Below are positions 10,901 to 22,775 of a stretch of 64,000 nt of DNA, one piece after another. The notes beneath the pieces were generated by a model. The model was not told the DNA's origin. It made no database searches and worked only from the letters and a program-made list of their open reading frames with translations. The first letter of the stretch is position 1; each line of letters opens with the position of its first letter. The stretch comes from Golubevia sp. BC0850 (taxonomy: Eukaryota; Basidiomycota; Exobasidiomycetes; Golubeviales; Golubeviaceae): NCBI GenBank assembly GCA_012976225.1, contig JAAVVG010000001.1, positions 1,302,001-1,366,000 on the forward strand, read 5' to 3'. The position numbers were made by a program, and so were the translations under genes.

Positions 10901-13900
10901 CGGAAAGGAAACCTCTAGTAGCAAGAGTCCAAGGACCAGCAGACAGTATGCTAGACCTGGAAGCGCTGGAAGACGAACTCCAGGGTCTGCCAGCCGAGGG
11001 TCGAGTCCAGCAAGACCCTCGAAAGACTCTCCCGCGGTGGGACCCACGACCAACTCATCAGGCGGTGGTCCGACACCAGGAAGAAGCGAACGTAGATCGG
11101 AGGACAGGAAAAGTCTCAGAGCCAGCTCTCGAAACAGAAATGCCACAGACGATTCCTCAATCACAACTCCTATCTCGACAACAGATAGCCCCAGAGCTTC
11201 TACTGCTTCCTTCTCGAGTCCAAGGGCCAGGAAATCTCAGCTCCCTCCGATGCCGACAGTGAACACCAGCAATGCGACTTTCGCTTCTGCTAATTTCGCT
11301 GGGGCTCTTTCTTCGCCAACGATGTCGACGCACCCAGCTAGTAAGAGAGCTTCTGCAGCTTCCTTCAATTCAACTTCCACCAACGCTGACAGAAGTGAGC
11401 ATCGTAGGCCTTCTTCTTCCAATGGTCAGGGAGCCTCGACCTCAACTACTTCTTTCACTAGGACTTCTTCCAAATCAAAGAGAGCTAGTGACGCATCGAG
11501 CATTCAGAGTCAAGACTTTCAGAGAAATGACGGAGGCTCTGCCCCTCTGTCTCCAGAAATCGACGAGTCTTCCTCTCAAGCTGCCAGCAACAATGGAGGA
11601 GGAAACGGGAGCGGAATCTTCATTCCTCCTGTGCCTCCCCTCCCCAAAGCTTGGGAATCCTCGAGGACTGCCAGCATCATGTCTCCGGGCTCTTCTAACC
11701 CTACTGGAACTCCAAGTCCTGCTCAACCAAGTCCATCTAGCTTCAATCAGGGTACAACTAGCTCTCCGTCTGCAGCGAATGTGTCCTTCGATAAGAACAC
11801 CACTCCCTCCAGTCCAGCTCTGAGCTCTTCAACCGTCAACTCTCAGCCTGCTCCAAGTCGCAAGTGGTCCATGTCAAACATTGCCAATGCCATCACCAGA
11901 AGTCCTTCGACTAGGAAATTGGACGATTCGTTCAGCGGTCGCAACCCTAGCAACTCATCGGCTACTGCTAAATCCAGGCAAGCTGCTGCTCAAGTCTCTC
12001 AATATCCTTCTTCTTCCGAGACCTCTCTTTCAATCGATCCAAATCCTTCCAGAGGTCAAGTGATCAGCGGTCCAGCAAGTCCAGCCTCCACTTCAGCTGA
12101 CAACTCGAATGCGAATGCGACTCCGAAACGTCGTCAGCCCAGTGGAACCGAGAGACTGTCCTCCTCTCCTCATTCTTATCCTCAAAGTCCATCGCTATCT
12201 CAATCTCAAAGCTTCTCTCAGAGTCAGAGTCAAACTCCAACTTCTCCAAAAGTTCGAAGAACTCCTTCTTTCTTCCACAAATCTTCTCCTGCGAGTAAGA
12301 ATTCGGTCGACTCCTCGAGTGGACCTCGTTCTTCTGGAGAGAAAGACAAGGGCAGTAATAGCAATAGCAGCGAAAAGGACTCGGAGAAGAGAGACGTCAC
12401 TACTACTCCCAATGGAAGGTCTTCTAGGAAGTCTATTCTTGGTTTGGGAGGTCTTTTGAGAAGTTCGAGTAGGAAGGCTTCAAATTCAAGCTCTACGAAT
12501 AGTGGTGGTAATTCCATCAAGATGCCTTCTTCTAAAAGTCAAGACGTTGGATTGTTGTCTCCCGAGGTGCCCGAGAATCAAGGAATCTCCCCGAAAGTTG
12601 GTAGTAGAAGGTCTAGCTTCATGGGTCGTAAACGAGGAAAGGTGAGTGATCTCTGTTCTGTCTTTTGAGCTAGGTTCAAGTTGATAGAGAAAGTCCGACT
12701 CTGACTGATGCGTCTCTGTTCCTGCTTTCCCTTCTCTGCCACGCAGACTCTTCCCTCTTCGAACGAGCCTCCGCAAGTGCAAGCTGCCATTCTCCCTCCA
12801 ATGCAAGTGGCTCCTCTTCCACCAGCTTCTCCAGCTACCACCAATGTGAACAAGCGCCTCTCAACTTCAGGCTCTACTTCTTACGACACTCCCTCTCACC
12901 GACGCCTCAACAACTCGAACTCGGCTCAAGATTTGAGCGCTGCTCACCAACGAGACAGGGTTACCTCTAATGCGGCCTCTTCAAGTGGAGGGAACCTTCA
13001 ACGTACCAGCAAGCAACTTCTTCCAACCATCAACGCCTCTCCTTCCACCGCTCTGTACTCTCCTACGAGCTCCAACGATCACGCCACGGAAAGATCCATC
13101 TCCAAAACCGACTCTGCTGCCTCTGCGACTCAACAGCAGCCGCTCGTCAGTAGGATCCCAAGAGCAACTCCAGCCAAGCCTGCTTCCACGACCGCCACTC
13201 CTTCCAGAGTTCCTACTTCTTCTACTCGTTTGGCTCAGTCTACTAGGCTGACGGGATCCAGAAGACTCAGTGGGACTGGGCCTCCTTCATCCCTCGGGGC
13301 AAGCAAAGGTTCCTCGAACTCTTCGCTCGCCGCCAATTTTGGCATCTATGGAGGCTCGGATGAAGAGAGATCGAACACTGGATCGGATGGGGTCAATGGA
13401 GCCTCTCGCAGACTCTCCATGGTCGGAATGCTTCCACCTTCTCCTTCGGGTGGTGGAATGCGTGCCTCTGCTAACTCTTCGACTCTGGTTCCGATTCTTA
13501 GCGCTTACGCAGCTGCGAAGACTCCTGCTGAAGTCGATGCGGTGCTTCGTAGAGCTAGAGTAGCTTCTTATTCTGGTTCTCTATCCAAGAGCGAGAAGGA
13601 GGTTCTCAGTGGCCTCACTACCAGGCATGAAAGGAGAAAGGCTGATAGCATTCAGAACCAGAGTGGCGGCATGAGCTCAAGTTCGAGTACCGCTACTCTC
13701 TCCAACAGCAACCTTCCATCCTCTGTTCATTCGACTCCAAGATCCAACGTCGATCATACTCCAGTCCGAGCAAGTCGAACTTTGGCCTCTTCGGTTTCTT
13801 CAGCTCCAGGTCAATCTCTGTCAGAACTCTCAAGCTCAGCTTCAATGACTAACAGCCTTCCTCGCAAGACCAGAGCCTCGATCACCACTACTTCTTCCAC

Positions 13901-15751
13901 TGCTAAGGCTGCTAGAGATATCGCTTTGCTCTCAAACCCTCGTCAAGCCAGGTTGTCTACCAGTGGATTCCCTTCGAGAAGTCCAGCTCACACTCCAGCT
14001 CTGACCGACTCAGCTGGTTCTAGTCCAAGCGTCACTCCTTCGATCGACGAGGAGGAGAGACTGGGAGACGAAGAGATGGAGGCTTACATTCAGAGGCAGC
14101 AACAGAAGAGACTCGCCAATGGTGCCAAGATGGAGGAGCTGGAGAAGATGCTCAACTTCCCTGATCCGGTGGCTCCAAGCCGACCTCTTTCTCCTAGACG
14201 TAAGTATCGACTGCTACTGAGATCATTTCGAGTGATGCAGACGCTGACTTTCCATCCTTCTCTCTCCCCCTTCTTTTCACTAACAGAGGCCGAAGTCATG
14301 TACGGAGACAAGCTAGCGCCTTACGAACTCAAGGAGATCTACGACTACGACCAGATCTACTTCTGCGGTAATCCTTCCTTCAAGAAGACTTACACAGTGG
14401 ACAAGCCAGCCAACAACTTCGGTTTCGACGATGAACGGGGTGATTACCTCGTCAACAACAACGATCATCTTGCTTACAGATACGAGATCATGGACATGCT
14501 AGGAAAAGGTTCTTTCGGTCAAGTCCTCCAATGCAAAGACCACAGGACCGGGAAGTCAGTCGCGGTCAAGTTGATTAGGAACAAGAAGAGATTCCATCAT
14601 CAAGCTTTGGTCGAGGTCAAGATTCTGGAAAGCTTGACCAAGTGGGATCCCGACGAGCAGTTCAACGTCATCAAGATGACCGAATCTTTCTACTTCAGAA
14701 ATCATCTCTGCATCGCTATGGAACTCCTTTCGATCAATCTCTACGAGCTCATCAAGGCTAACAGCTTCGCTGGCTTCACTACCAAGCTGATCAGGAGGTT
14801 CACAACTCAGGCTTTGGCTTCCCTTTCTCTGATGAGACGCCATCAGATTGTTCATTGTGATCTGAAACCAGAGAACATTTTGTTGATGCATCCTAGGAAG
14901 AGTGGGATCAAAGTGATCGACTTTGGTTCGAGTTGTTTTGAGAACGAGAAAGGTAAGTGAAAGAGACGAGACGTGACGTGAAGGAGACCAAATGTTCTGA
15001 CAAGCCTCTTTCTCCTCCTCCCTAACAGTCTACACCTACATTCAGAGTCGTTTCTACAGATCACCAGAGGTCATTCTTGGTTTGCCTTACAGTACTGGTA
15101 AGTCTCTTCCTTCCCATCGTTGCTTCTCGGGTCTGAGTCTGACAGTTCCCTTTGCCCCTCTTCCCATTTGCTTCTTCAGCCATCGACACCTGGAGTCTGG
15201 GATGCATCATCGCCGAGTTGTACACAGGAGCGCCTCTATTCCCAGGAGAGAACGAGCAAGAGCAGCTTGCCTGCATCATGGAAGTCTTTGGACTACCCGA
15301 CAAGTACTTGGTGGAAAGGAGTTCGCGTCGCAAACTCTTCTTCGATTCTACCGGAACTCCTAGGCCCATGGTCAACTCGAAAGGAAAACGTCGTAGACCT
15401 GGAACCAAGACTCTGGCACAAGCCCTCAAGTGCAATGACGAGCTCTTCGTGGACTTCATAGCCAAATGCCTTCTCTGGGATCCGGAGAGACGACTCAAGC
15501 CAGACCCGGCAATGAGACACCCTTGGATCTTGGCTGGAAGAAGACATCTCACCTCAGCAAGCACCACCACCTCCGTTCACTCTCAAGGAAGCATCAGACG
15601 AGTCACCAGTGGCTCTGCTCCAAGCGAAAGCTTCTCCTCCTCAATCCGCAAGCCCACGACTGGATCTTCCGCCACCAATGGCTCAACGTCGAGACGTGTG
15701 TCAACTACCACTACTCCTCTCAGAGCCCCTCGCTCTCAACAAGTGTCGTGA
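7914..15751 (+). CDS. Giant DYRK-family protein kinase, Pom1-like
   Basis: Five exons (7914-12641, 12747-14199, 14287-14952, 15029-15097, 15180-15751) give 2,495 residues. Roughly the first 2,060 are disordered and Ser/Thr/Gly/Pro-rich, including many SP and RxxS sites. A DYRK-specific linker follows (LAPYELKEIYDYDQIYF, then NNFGFDDERGDY), then a kinase domain at about 2125-2422: Gly loop GKGSFGQV, VAVK lysine, catalytic HCDLKPEN, DFGSSCF and the activation loop YTYIQSRFYRSPEV. The second Tyr of YTY is the site DYRKs autophosphorylate. The linker places it in the class II branch with Pom1 and DYRK2. Pom1 controls cell polarity and size at the cortex in fission yeast; the same job here is inference. 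Family members are usually 600 to 1,100 residues, so the N-terminus is exceptionally long. Confidence 0.88.
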
Positions 15752-17299
15752 TCGAGCTGCCAACTCTCTTCTTCTCTTTCGCGAACATTCTTTCCCCTCC
15801 ACTTACCTTTTTCTCACAATACCCAGTCTTCTCCTTACTTTTCTAAGTGTTCCGTCAATTTTTCTTTTGCCTTCTAATCCTTTTTATGATGAACTCACCT
15901 TCTTACCATAGTTTCGTTAGCCACCTTTTTAGTTCCTACTTCTTTCTCCCACTTTTCCTTTTCGTCTCACACAAATCATTCGTTCAAAAGGCCAAAGCTA
16001 AGCTCAACGTTCATCACTATTATCCTCACAATTCACATTTATTCAATTCAATTTTCGTCAGCCAGATCCATTCAGCTGTGTGAACGTGGGGGAGAGAGAG
16101 TGAGATAGCGAGGAGAAGGAAGACATCAAAAACCATCTTTTCATGTACAGTAGAAGACATTGATTACTTAGGAGAGCGCCAGGGCGAAGATAAGCTGTCT
16201 TATGGTTTTCTTATCGAATTATCGAGTTCAGGGAGGGAGTTGAGATGTTGAGAGTGAAGAAAGGAGCGTCTCCAATCCTTAATCCTCTCGGGAAGAACCG
16301 CCTTCGCTCTCCCTCGATCCGCGATCCAAGGCAGTGGTTCAGCGGCAAAGAGACAATCCATTCGAACCCTTCTCACCACAGCGGGTCAGTGGCGGAGTTG
16401 TCTCTAGCGCGTTTGGCATGTGACAACGTGGTTCTATCCAAGAGCTTAATTCAGAAGTGCCCAGCACTTCTTTGTTCCATTGATGGACGTTGGACAACCC
16501 ACAATGGTGAAAATCGTCCTCCTCTACGCGAAGTCGCGAACGCCTTTTTGACTTGCATTCTTGGGGCTTTTAATCTCCTTTCAGATTTTGCTCGCTTTGC
16601 GTGTCCCTGCGCGCAACTGAAGGACCTAAGATCAAGCTGTCAAACGTCTTGCCACATTCAGGCACCTTGTGCAGATTTCTTTCTTTCTTCTTCTTTTTCC
16701 CACTTCTTTCCTTCCACCTTCTCCTTCCTCATTCTTTCTCTTCAATTCAGTCACTTTCTTCAAGCTTCAAGTTGCATCATTCCTTTCCTTCAACGCTCTT
16801 TTACTTCAAAATCCTTTTCTTCTCACTTTAGGGGCATCCTCAAACTTCCTTACCCTTTTTCTCAACAATCGGACCACTCCGACGAGGTCTCTCCTCTCCC
16901 GTTCTTCGTGCGCAACTGCCAATCCATCTCGATTTCTCGGACTGTCATCACCCGATACGAACGCAGGGGCTACTTCAGGCTTCAGAGCTCGAGATCTCTT
17001 GGTGAATCTCTGAAGAACCTCCACGCCTTGTAGGCTCCGCTCCATCTGGAGACTGTTCCATAGTTCCCAACTACCCGGACGCAATCGAGATTTTTGATTC
17101 TATTCATCAGCACATTCACACACCAAGGGAGAGCTTTCCATCATCTGAAGAGAGGTGAGGGTTGAATCTGGAGGTTATAAATACTCAAAATACTCAGTCT
17201 CTGAGTGCAAACACATTTTCGACTCAGGAACAAGATCTGACCAACCTTTTTCTTTCTCTTCCTGTTTTTTCTTTTTGTCTTTCTCAGAAAAGCAGCTAA
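15752..17299. other. Intergenic region and pyrimidine-rich leader before the Erf2-like gene
   Basis: About 1.5 kb. The left part is T-rich 3' flank of the kinase gene. From 16660 to 16860 one strand is almost pure C/T. Open frames here (for example 16245-17033) are largely products of that bias and show no domain, so I do not call them genes. Part of a 5' exon of the Erf2-like gene may be hidden in 16860-17160; a donor-like site GAGAG|GTGAGG lies at about 17154. Confidence 0.45.
17176..17183 (+). promoter_or_regulatory. TATA-box-like site upstream of the Erf2-like gene
   Basis: TATAAATA lies about 120 bases before the point (near 17300) from which the downstream frame stays open, and about 630 bases before the first in-frame ATG. 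If used, it would place transcription start near 17210. It may instead be chance in an AT-richer stretch. Confidence 0.3.
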
Positions 17300-17806
17300 T
17301 CTGCTCTCCCTCGCACTCTTCCAACGATAGGTTCTCGACTCTCTTCACGCTCCCTTCGATATCGGAGGACTCCCTCTTGGTCTGACTCAGGATCTATCAG
17401 GAGGCCAGATTCGGTCGCTTCCTCTCAGGACTCATACTACTCTCGTCGCTCTGGATCTAGAGGAGCCTCTCTCACATCGACTCCGGTCCTTCCTGAGGAA
17501 GAGAGAGAGGCAGGACTGCCGGAGCAGGAGGAAGGCTACGCATCTGAGCCGCAGAACCAAACCTTCTCACAACTTCTGCGCTGGAATGCAGGGTGGCTTC
17601 GAAATGAGCACAGTTCTGGAGGCGGGACAGGCGCGAGACAGGATCAAGATCAAGCTCTTCCAGCCAGCAGCAGCGCTCCGGAATGCAACGTCCAACGAAT
17701 TCATCCTTCTCCCCCCTCAACTTCCGCTTCGGACTCAGTTCATCAGAGAATAACTGCTAGACCTACGAGGAAGAGAGAAGCCAGCCTGCAGATAGAGCCT
17801 CCTCGA

Positions 17807-20522
17807 ATGGCTCTCGAGGGTCTTCGAGCTGTGCAAGGAGGCGAGGAGGATGGCGACAGAACTCTTCACAATCCTTCATCGGAGAGTCAACCCCAATCTC
17901 CAGGACCTCAAGCTTCTGGACTGCCTCTTGCGCAGACTTTCATTCTTCCTGCCATTCCCGAACCGAACTCAGAGGGTGCTCAATTCGAATATCTCAGAGA
18001 TCCGGACGAGACAGGATCCGATCTCAGGAGTGAAGCCCCAATTTCGGTGTCAGTGGCTCCTAGTAGCGAGCTTGAAGTAGCTGGAGTGTCTGATAGGCGT
18101 CGTTGGGAGGAGGGAGTGGGAGAGAAGGGCAGGGAACTCGAACGAGGGGGGTCGAGTCGTCTCTCCTATGGATCTGGATCCTCACATCGACGACGGAACT
18201 CAAGTCAGCCAAGGTCTTCACCTTTGTCGATCAAGGCAGTAGGCGACGGTTCTCCCAGTGGACTGAAGAAGAAGCGCTCGTCTGAGCCAATCGTCATGGA
18301 CCCTCGAAGGATTCTAATGGAAGTCTTTGACCGAGAAGAGCTCAGGAAGAAATCTAGGAGTAACACTATTGCAAGCTCTGGAAGAGAGCTCAACCTACTT
18401 CACACCAGATCCAATCAACTGATCAGAGGTGCGCTTCAAGATCAAGCTGACGTGCCAGAAGAAGCTAGGTCACAGAGATACTCTGATCCGAGCATGCCAT
18501 CCACCCCTCTCAAGCCAGTCCAATCTAGAAGCGAGCAGAGTGATCAGAGCTCTCCTAGAGCAACAGATGGAGACGATGGATCTTCCATTTTTGGCCTAGG
18601 AATCAAGTTAGCGGCAACGAGAGCGTTACCTTACGCTCTCTCAAGACCACCTCTGCCTCAAGCTCGTCCTTCCAGCTCCAAGGATTCTTCCCCTGCCTCC
18701 CATCCTCCTCTTCGAGCAAACTCTAGCTTTTCGGATTCAATTCACTCTAATTCAAGGAGCTCCATTGGAGGCAGGCTCAGAGGATTGACCCCGCCGTTCA
18801 ACGCTTCTGGAAGTCCACCAAGCCAACCAAATTCTGAAAATCGGATCTCTGTCCCTCGAATCAGTCTCAGTGGAAGCAGTTCTGCCAGGAGAAGTGGGGG
18901 ATCAACTAGATTCGTTCAGATGGGTGACGAAGAAGATCAAGATCTACCTAGGATTCGGACTATGGAAAAGGGCAAGAAACCTGTTCGAGGGGAAGAGCTG
19001 GACGGGAAAGGGCAGCTCCAAATTGGTCCTTCAACTTCGGAAGGTTTCACTTATGCTGTTGGGTCATCAGATCCTAGGTCCGGAAGCTCTGCACCTCCTC
19101 CCTCAGTTCAATCGAAGGAGCCTACAAACTCACGACGGAGGAAATGGTATCGAGGCTTCATCCTATTCTGCTTCGTCTCAAGTCAAGTCCTCTACGCCGC
19201 TCTCTTCTTCGTCTTCGTAGCGCCGTTCTTGTGGATTCAGTTTCATCCAGCCATAGTCGCGGGCGCTGCCTACCTCTACCTGATAACGGCTTTCAGTTAT
19301 CTGGTCGCTCAGCTCAGAGAGCCAGGTTCGATGCCACGAGGAATCCACACCGATCCTCCAATCTCTGCTCAAAGATTCTCTCTAGAAAATGGACTGAGAG
19401 CAGCCCTTCAGGACTCTCCGATCGAGAAGGGAGTGGGCAAGGGTATCATGAAGCGAGCCGTTCCAGCCGTTTTGAGATTTGGTAGCGACCCAAGAGGGGG
19501 GCAATCAGAGCTTCAAAGAGCTTTAGATGCCAGTGCTGCAGAGACCCCTCTAAAGGGAGAAACCAGGACCGTTCAGGTTGAGAGGGGCGGCAAGAAGACT
19601 TCGCTGGTCATAAATGAAGGCAAGAGTCTCAATCGTTCACCTAGCAGGGGCAGAAGACTTCAAAACGCCAGTAAATCGCAATCTCAAACTCCTAGAAGAT
19701 CCAGCGCAAGCAACATTCTGATTGATCCAGAGCTCAAACCTCGTCCTCGAGACTACCAAGTGCGCGGCCAAGACGTCATCAGAACACGTTGGTGCGAAAG
19801 CTGCCAACTCTATCCTCCTCCTCGATGTTATCACTGCAAAATATGTGATCACTGCGTCTCCGAGTATCAATACCACTCGACCTGGTTGGGAAAAGATGTC
19901 GGAGCTAGGAATTTGGTGCCCTACACTGCTTTCCTGCTCTTCTCCATTCTCTCTGTCATTTACACCGCCATTTTCTGCGCCTTCCACCTTTCGGTTCTTT
20001 CCTATGCAAGCTCTGAAGCTCGATTTCCGGGAATTCATCTCGTGGACCCTCCAGGTGGCTCCTTCAAGACAGCTTTAACTTCATCTCCTTTCTCAGCTGT
20101 CCTCTGCCTGGTCAGTTTCGGATCGATATCCTTTCTTTTTTTGCCAAGGCTTTACGTGCACATACAGTGCGGTCTAGCCGGAGAGACTGTGGCTCTGAGA
20201 GTGAGTATATTGAAGGTGCAAATCCGACAACTTGTCGTCATCTTTCTGACCACCTTTGACTTCGTTCCGCCCTTCTCCCCCCTTTCAGTACCTACGTGCG
20301 TCTGTTGCTCGCAGATGGGAAATCTCGCTACCTCCTAATCCCTGGAATTATGAGAGCCCTCAAAGGAATCTGCGGCGGGCTCTCTGTCTGCCTCTCTATC
20401 ATCTGGACCTGCAAGACGAGACTACCAACTCACCGCCTCGAGCCGAAACGCAAGCTCCTCAAATGGTAGAAATCCAGCCTGGTAGTACTCTTGTGCCGCG
20501 AACTTCTTCTACAAATCTGTGA
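17807..20522 (+). CDS. Erf2-like DHHC-family palmitoyltransferase with degenerate QYHS active site
   Basis: Exons 17807-20200 and 20289-20522 give 875 residues from the first in-frame ATG. The frame is open back to about 17300 and looks coding (Ser/Arg/Pro-rich), so a 5' exon is probably missing. Order of parts: about 440 disordered residues, two TM segments (WYRGFILFCFVSSQVLYAAL and the segment after it), EPG in place of the DPG motif, the Cys-rich domain, two more TM segments, and a tail NPWNYESPQRNLRRALCLP that matches the Erf2 NPF...NF...LC-P block. Erf2 S-acylates Ras at the ER/Golgi. Here the Cys-rich block begins normally (WCESCQLYPPPRCYHCKICD) but DHHC is QYHS and the following NC is KD, so the acyl-accepting Cys is Ser (residue 691) and a zinc ligand is lost. 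It is probably not an active transferase. Confidence 0.85.
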
Positions 20523-20883
20523 AATCTTCTGGTCGGTCATCTCTCTGTCGTTTTCTTCTTCAACCCCCTTTCTTAAGTCCACTGTCTTTACCTGTCATCC
20601 ATCGGCTCTCTGGTTCCTCTTGTCATCTTATCATTGTTTGTGTTCTGTCCACTCTCAGCTCTCTTTCTTTTCGCTTTCTTTTTCTCTGTTCCAGCTTCCA
20701 GTCGCCACGCTCTTTTGCACAGTCCTTTACACTATCTTTCTCGCCCTACTGCTTGACTTTCTATTGATCTTGTTTGATTTATACCCGGACGGAACTCACA
20801 CCATCACAACCGAAGATCGAGAGCTTAAGTGAAATAAAATCTTTGAAGGTTCTTTTTGACGTTTTACAGAGATTTCTTTCTTT
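20523..20883. other. Convergent 3' flank
   Basis: About 360 T/C-rich bases between two genes that converge. I see no gene in it. It should carry both 3' UTRs. Confidence 0.5.
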
Positions 20884-22707
20884 TCACTCCGACACCCTAG
20901 CAGAGCTAGCTGAAACCAGAATTACTTTTTTCCCAACAGCCACCACCAGGATATCTTCATTTCTCAAGAGAGGATCACTTGAAGAAGAAGTATCAAGCCA
21001 ATCCACGTCCTTCACATTCCCCCCTTTGACTTCTGAATGCGAAGAATTGGCACCTAAATCCAACAGAGAGGTTCTTGAGATCTGTCGAGGGGCGGTTGGG
21101 AAAGAAGAGTCAAGAATTGAAATTGGATGACTGAAAGAGAGTGAAGTTGAAAGGGATTGAGAGGAATTTGAGAATGAGGATTGGACGAAGATGGCTATTA
21201 ATCGAGGGTCGGTTGGAGACCATCTGAGAGTTGATGAGCGGTCAGAGAACAAAGTTCGAATGTCAGTAAAGAAGAAAGAATCTCAAAAGGAAGCGGAAGG
21301 GAAAGATCTCGAAAACTCACCTGAGCCCCCCCATAGTATTCTTCTCGTATATCCTTCCAGTAGAACAAGGTTCACCCCCATTCAACCTTCTCAAATCCCA
21401 AACTTTCCAACTTCCATCTTCAAACTTTGCGAAGAGGTTCGCATCTTGCCTTTTCCAAGCCGTCAGGCTCTTTGTGGATTTTGCCTTTGTGAGATTTGCA
21501 GCTTTTGCAGATGGATCTGATAAGGTGATTAAAGAGGATATGGTTCCAAGTTCAATTGATTCATGGAAATCAATCAATTGAGTGACTCCAGTGGAGTCGG
21601 AAACCAGAAGCAGAGATGCCATAGAAGGATGAAAAGAAACCGAAGTAAGAGGTGATGAAAACGAGATCACTGTCATTTCTGATGGAAGGAGGCCTTCTTC
21701 GAAATCGGCTTGAGGGGAAAGAAGTTTCCAGATATAGAGGCATCGATCGTCTGAAAAGAAAGGAAGTCAGATGAGGGCAGTAATTCGTCGAGCCTTTCTC
21801 TCCTCTTTCAGACTCACCTCCTGCAGCTGCGATGAAATTTTCGTATCCCTCGGCTTCTGACCAAGATACATCGTTGCATTTTGATTCTGTACTTCCCAAG
21901 GTCATCATTTCTTCAGATCCAGTCGAAGATAGAATTCGAATAGTGTTGTCGCTTGTAGAGACTACCAATTCGATTTTGAAATGCCATTGATTGGTTTCAG
22001 GATGAAGAGATGGAGAGAAAGAACTTCGACTGAACGACATTGAGGTTGTTGAGCTTCCGAGAGAGAATCGAGCCAGAGTTTGGAATTCGGTGAAACCCTC
22101 CTGTGGGAGAAGAAGAGAATGGGATGAGCAACAAAGCAGGGACTCGGTGGCCACAGCAGTATTCCAGCTCCATAATTCCAAGTGGCTTGAGCGTGGCTAT
22201 GCTAGAAAAGAGACTTACTGTGGTCAAGATGTGGAAGACTTCTAATTTCTCAGGACCAGCTACAGGAGAAGAAGGAGTCCTGTCGTCAGCTGCTCTGAGT
22301 CTCCAAACTCTCTCGGAAAATCTAAGATGTATGAGCAAGCTCTAGTAAAAGGTGCTACCTCATACCATCTGGCTATCCCAAGCAAGGAGAAGCAGGCAGT
22401 TGCCTTGCCTCTTTGCTGCACCTCCAGCTACACTCTACTGTACCTCTCTAGTCTCAGACGTCTGGCTGTCTTTCCTTCTGAATTCTATCTGGAAAACATA
22501 CCCTAACCTCGATTCTCTCCTTTCACCTGCTAAACGAGACGGTTACTCACCTACTGCCACCATCTCGTTATAAGCCTTGATCCTATGAACCTCCTCTGTC
22601 CAACACATCTTTGCAAGCGATGACTGTGACTGTGACTGACCATGACCCTGATCGTCTTGATGATATCCCTGATTGAAGAAGTCTTGGATTTCAATTTCGT
22701 TGTTCAT
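20884..22707 (-). CDS. WD40 nucleoporin, NUP37-like
   Basis: Reverse-strand exons: 22555-22707, 22366-22434, about 22219-22341, 21818-22100, 21321-21750 and 20884-21223, about 465 residues. Diagnostic pieces run in NUP37 order: LLLLAWDSQM, IELVVSTSDNTIRILSSTG, DDRCLYIWKL, SSPLTSVSFHPSMASLLLVS, FAKFEDGSWKVWDLRR, LRWSPTDPRLIAIF and finally VDWLD with ILVVAVGKKVILVSAS. These resemble the seven-blade propeller of human NUP37, a part of the Y-shaped Nup107-160 scaffold of the nuclear pore that binds Nup120/160. Another WD40 protein of that complex is the main alternative. The start is the ATG at 22707. The junction between exons 2 and 3 is unresolved: keeping frame needs a 24-base intron, too short to be credible, so that part may be wrong. 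Confidence 0.6.
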
Positions 22708-22775
22708 TGTCGAACTGTTGTTTGTGGTACTTGACACGACGCGGGACGCATCTTCTTCCCATCATCATCAACAAA
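22708..22775. promoter_or_regulatory. Compact bidirectional promoter, NUP37-like / NSE1
   Basis: Only 68 bases separate the two divergent start codons. The interval contains GACACGACGCGGGACGC, with an ACGCG core (22739-22743) like the MCB site bound by MBF in G1/S of other fungi. The MCB reading is inference from five bases. A C/T-rich leader TCTTCTTCCCATCATCATC precedes the NSE1 ATG. Confidence 0.5.

Noticed and set aside
16245-17033. A 262-codon forward open frame between the kinase and Erf2-like genes
   Set aside because: Its middle is a product of a nearly pure C/T stretch (Ser/Phe/Leu/Pro), there is no domain, and codon use does not match neighbours. It is more likely promoter and leader sequence.
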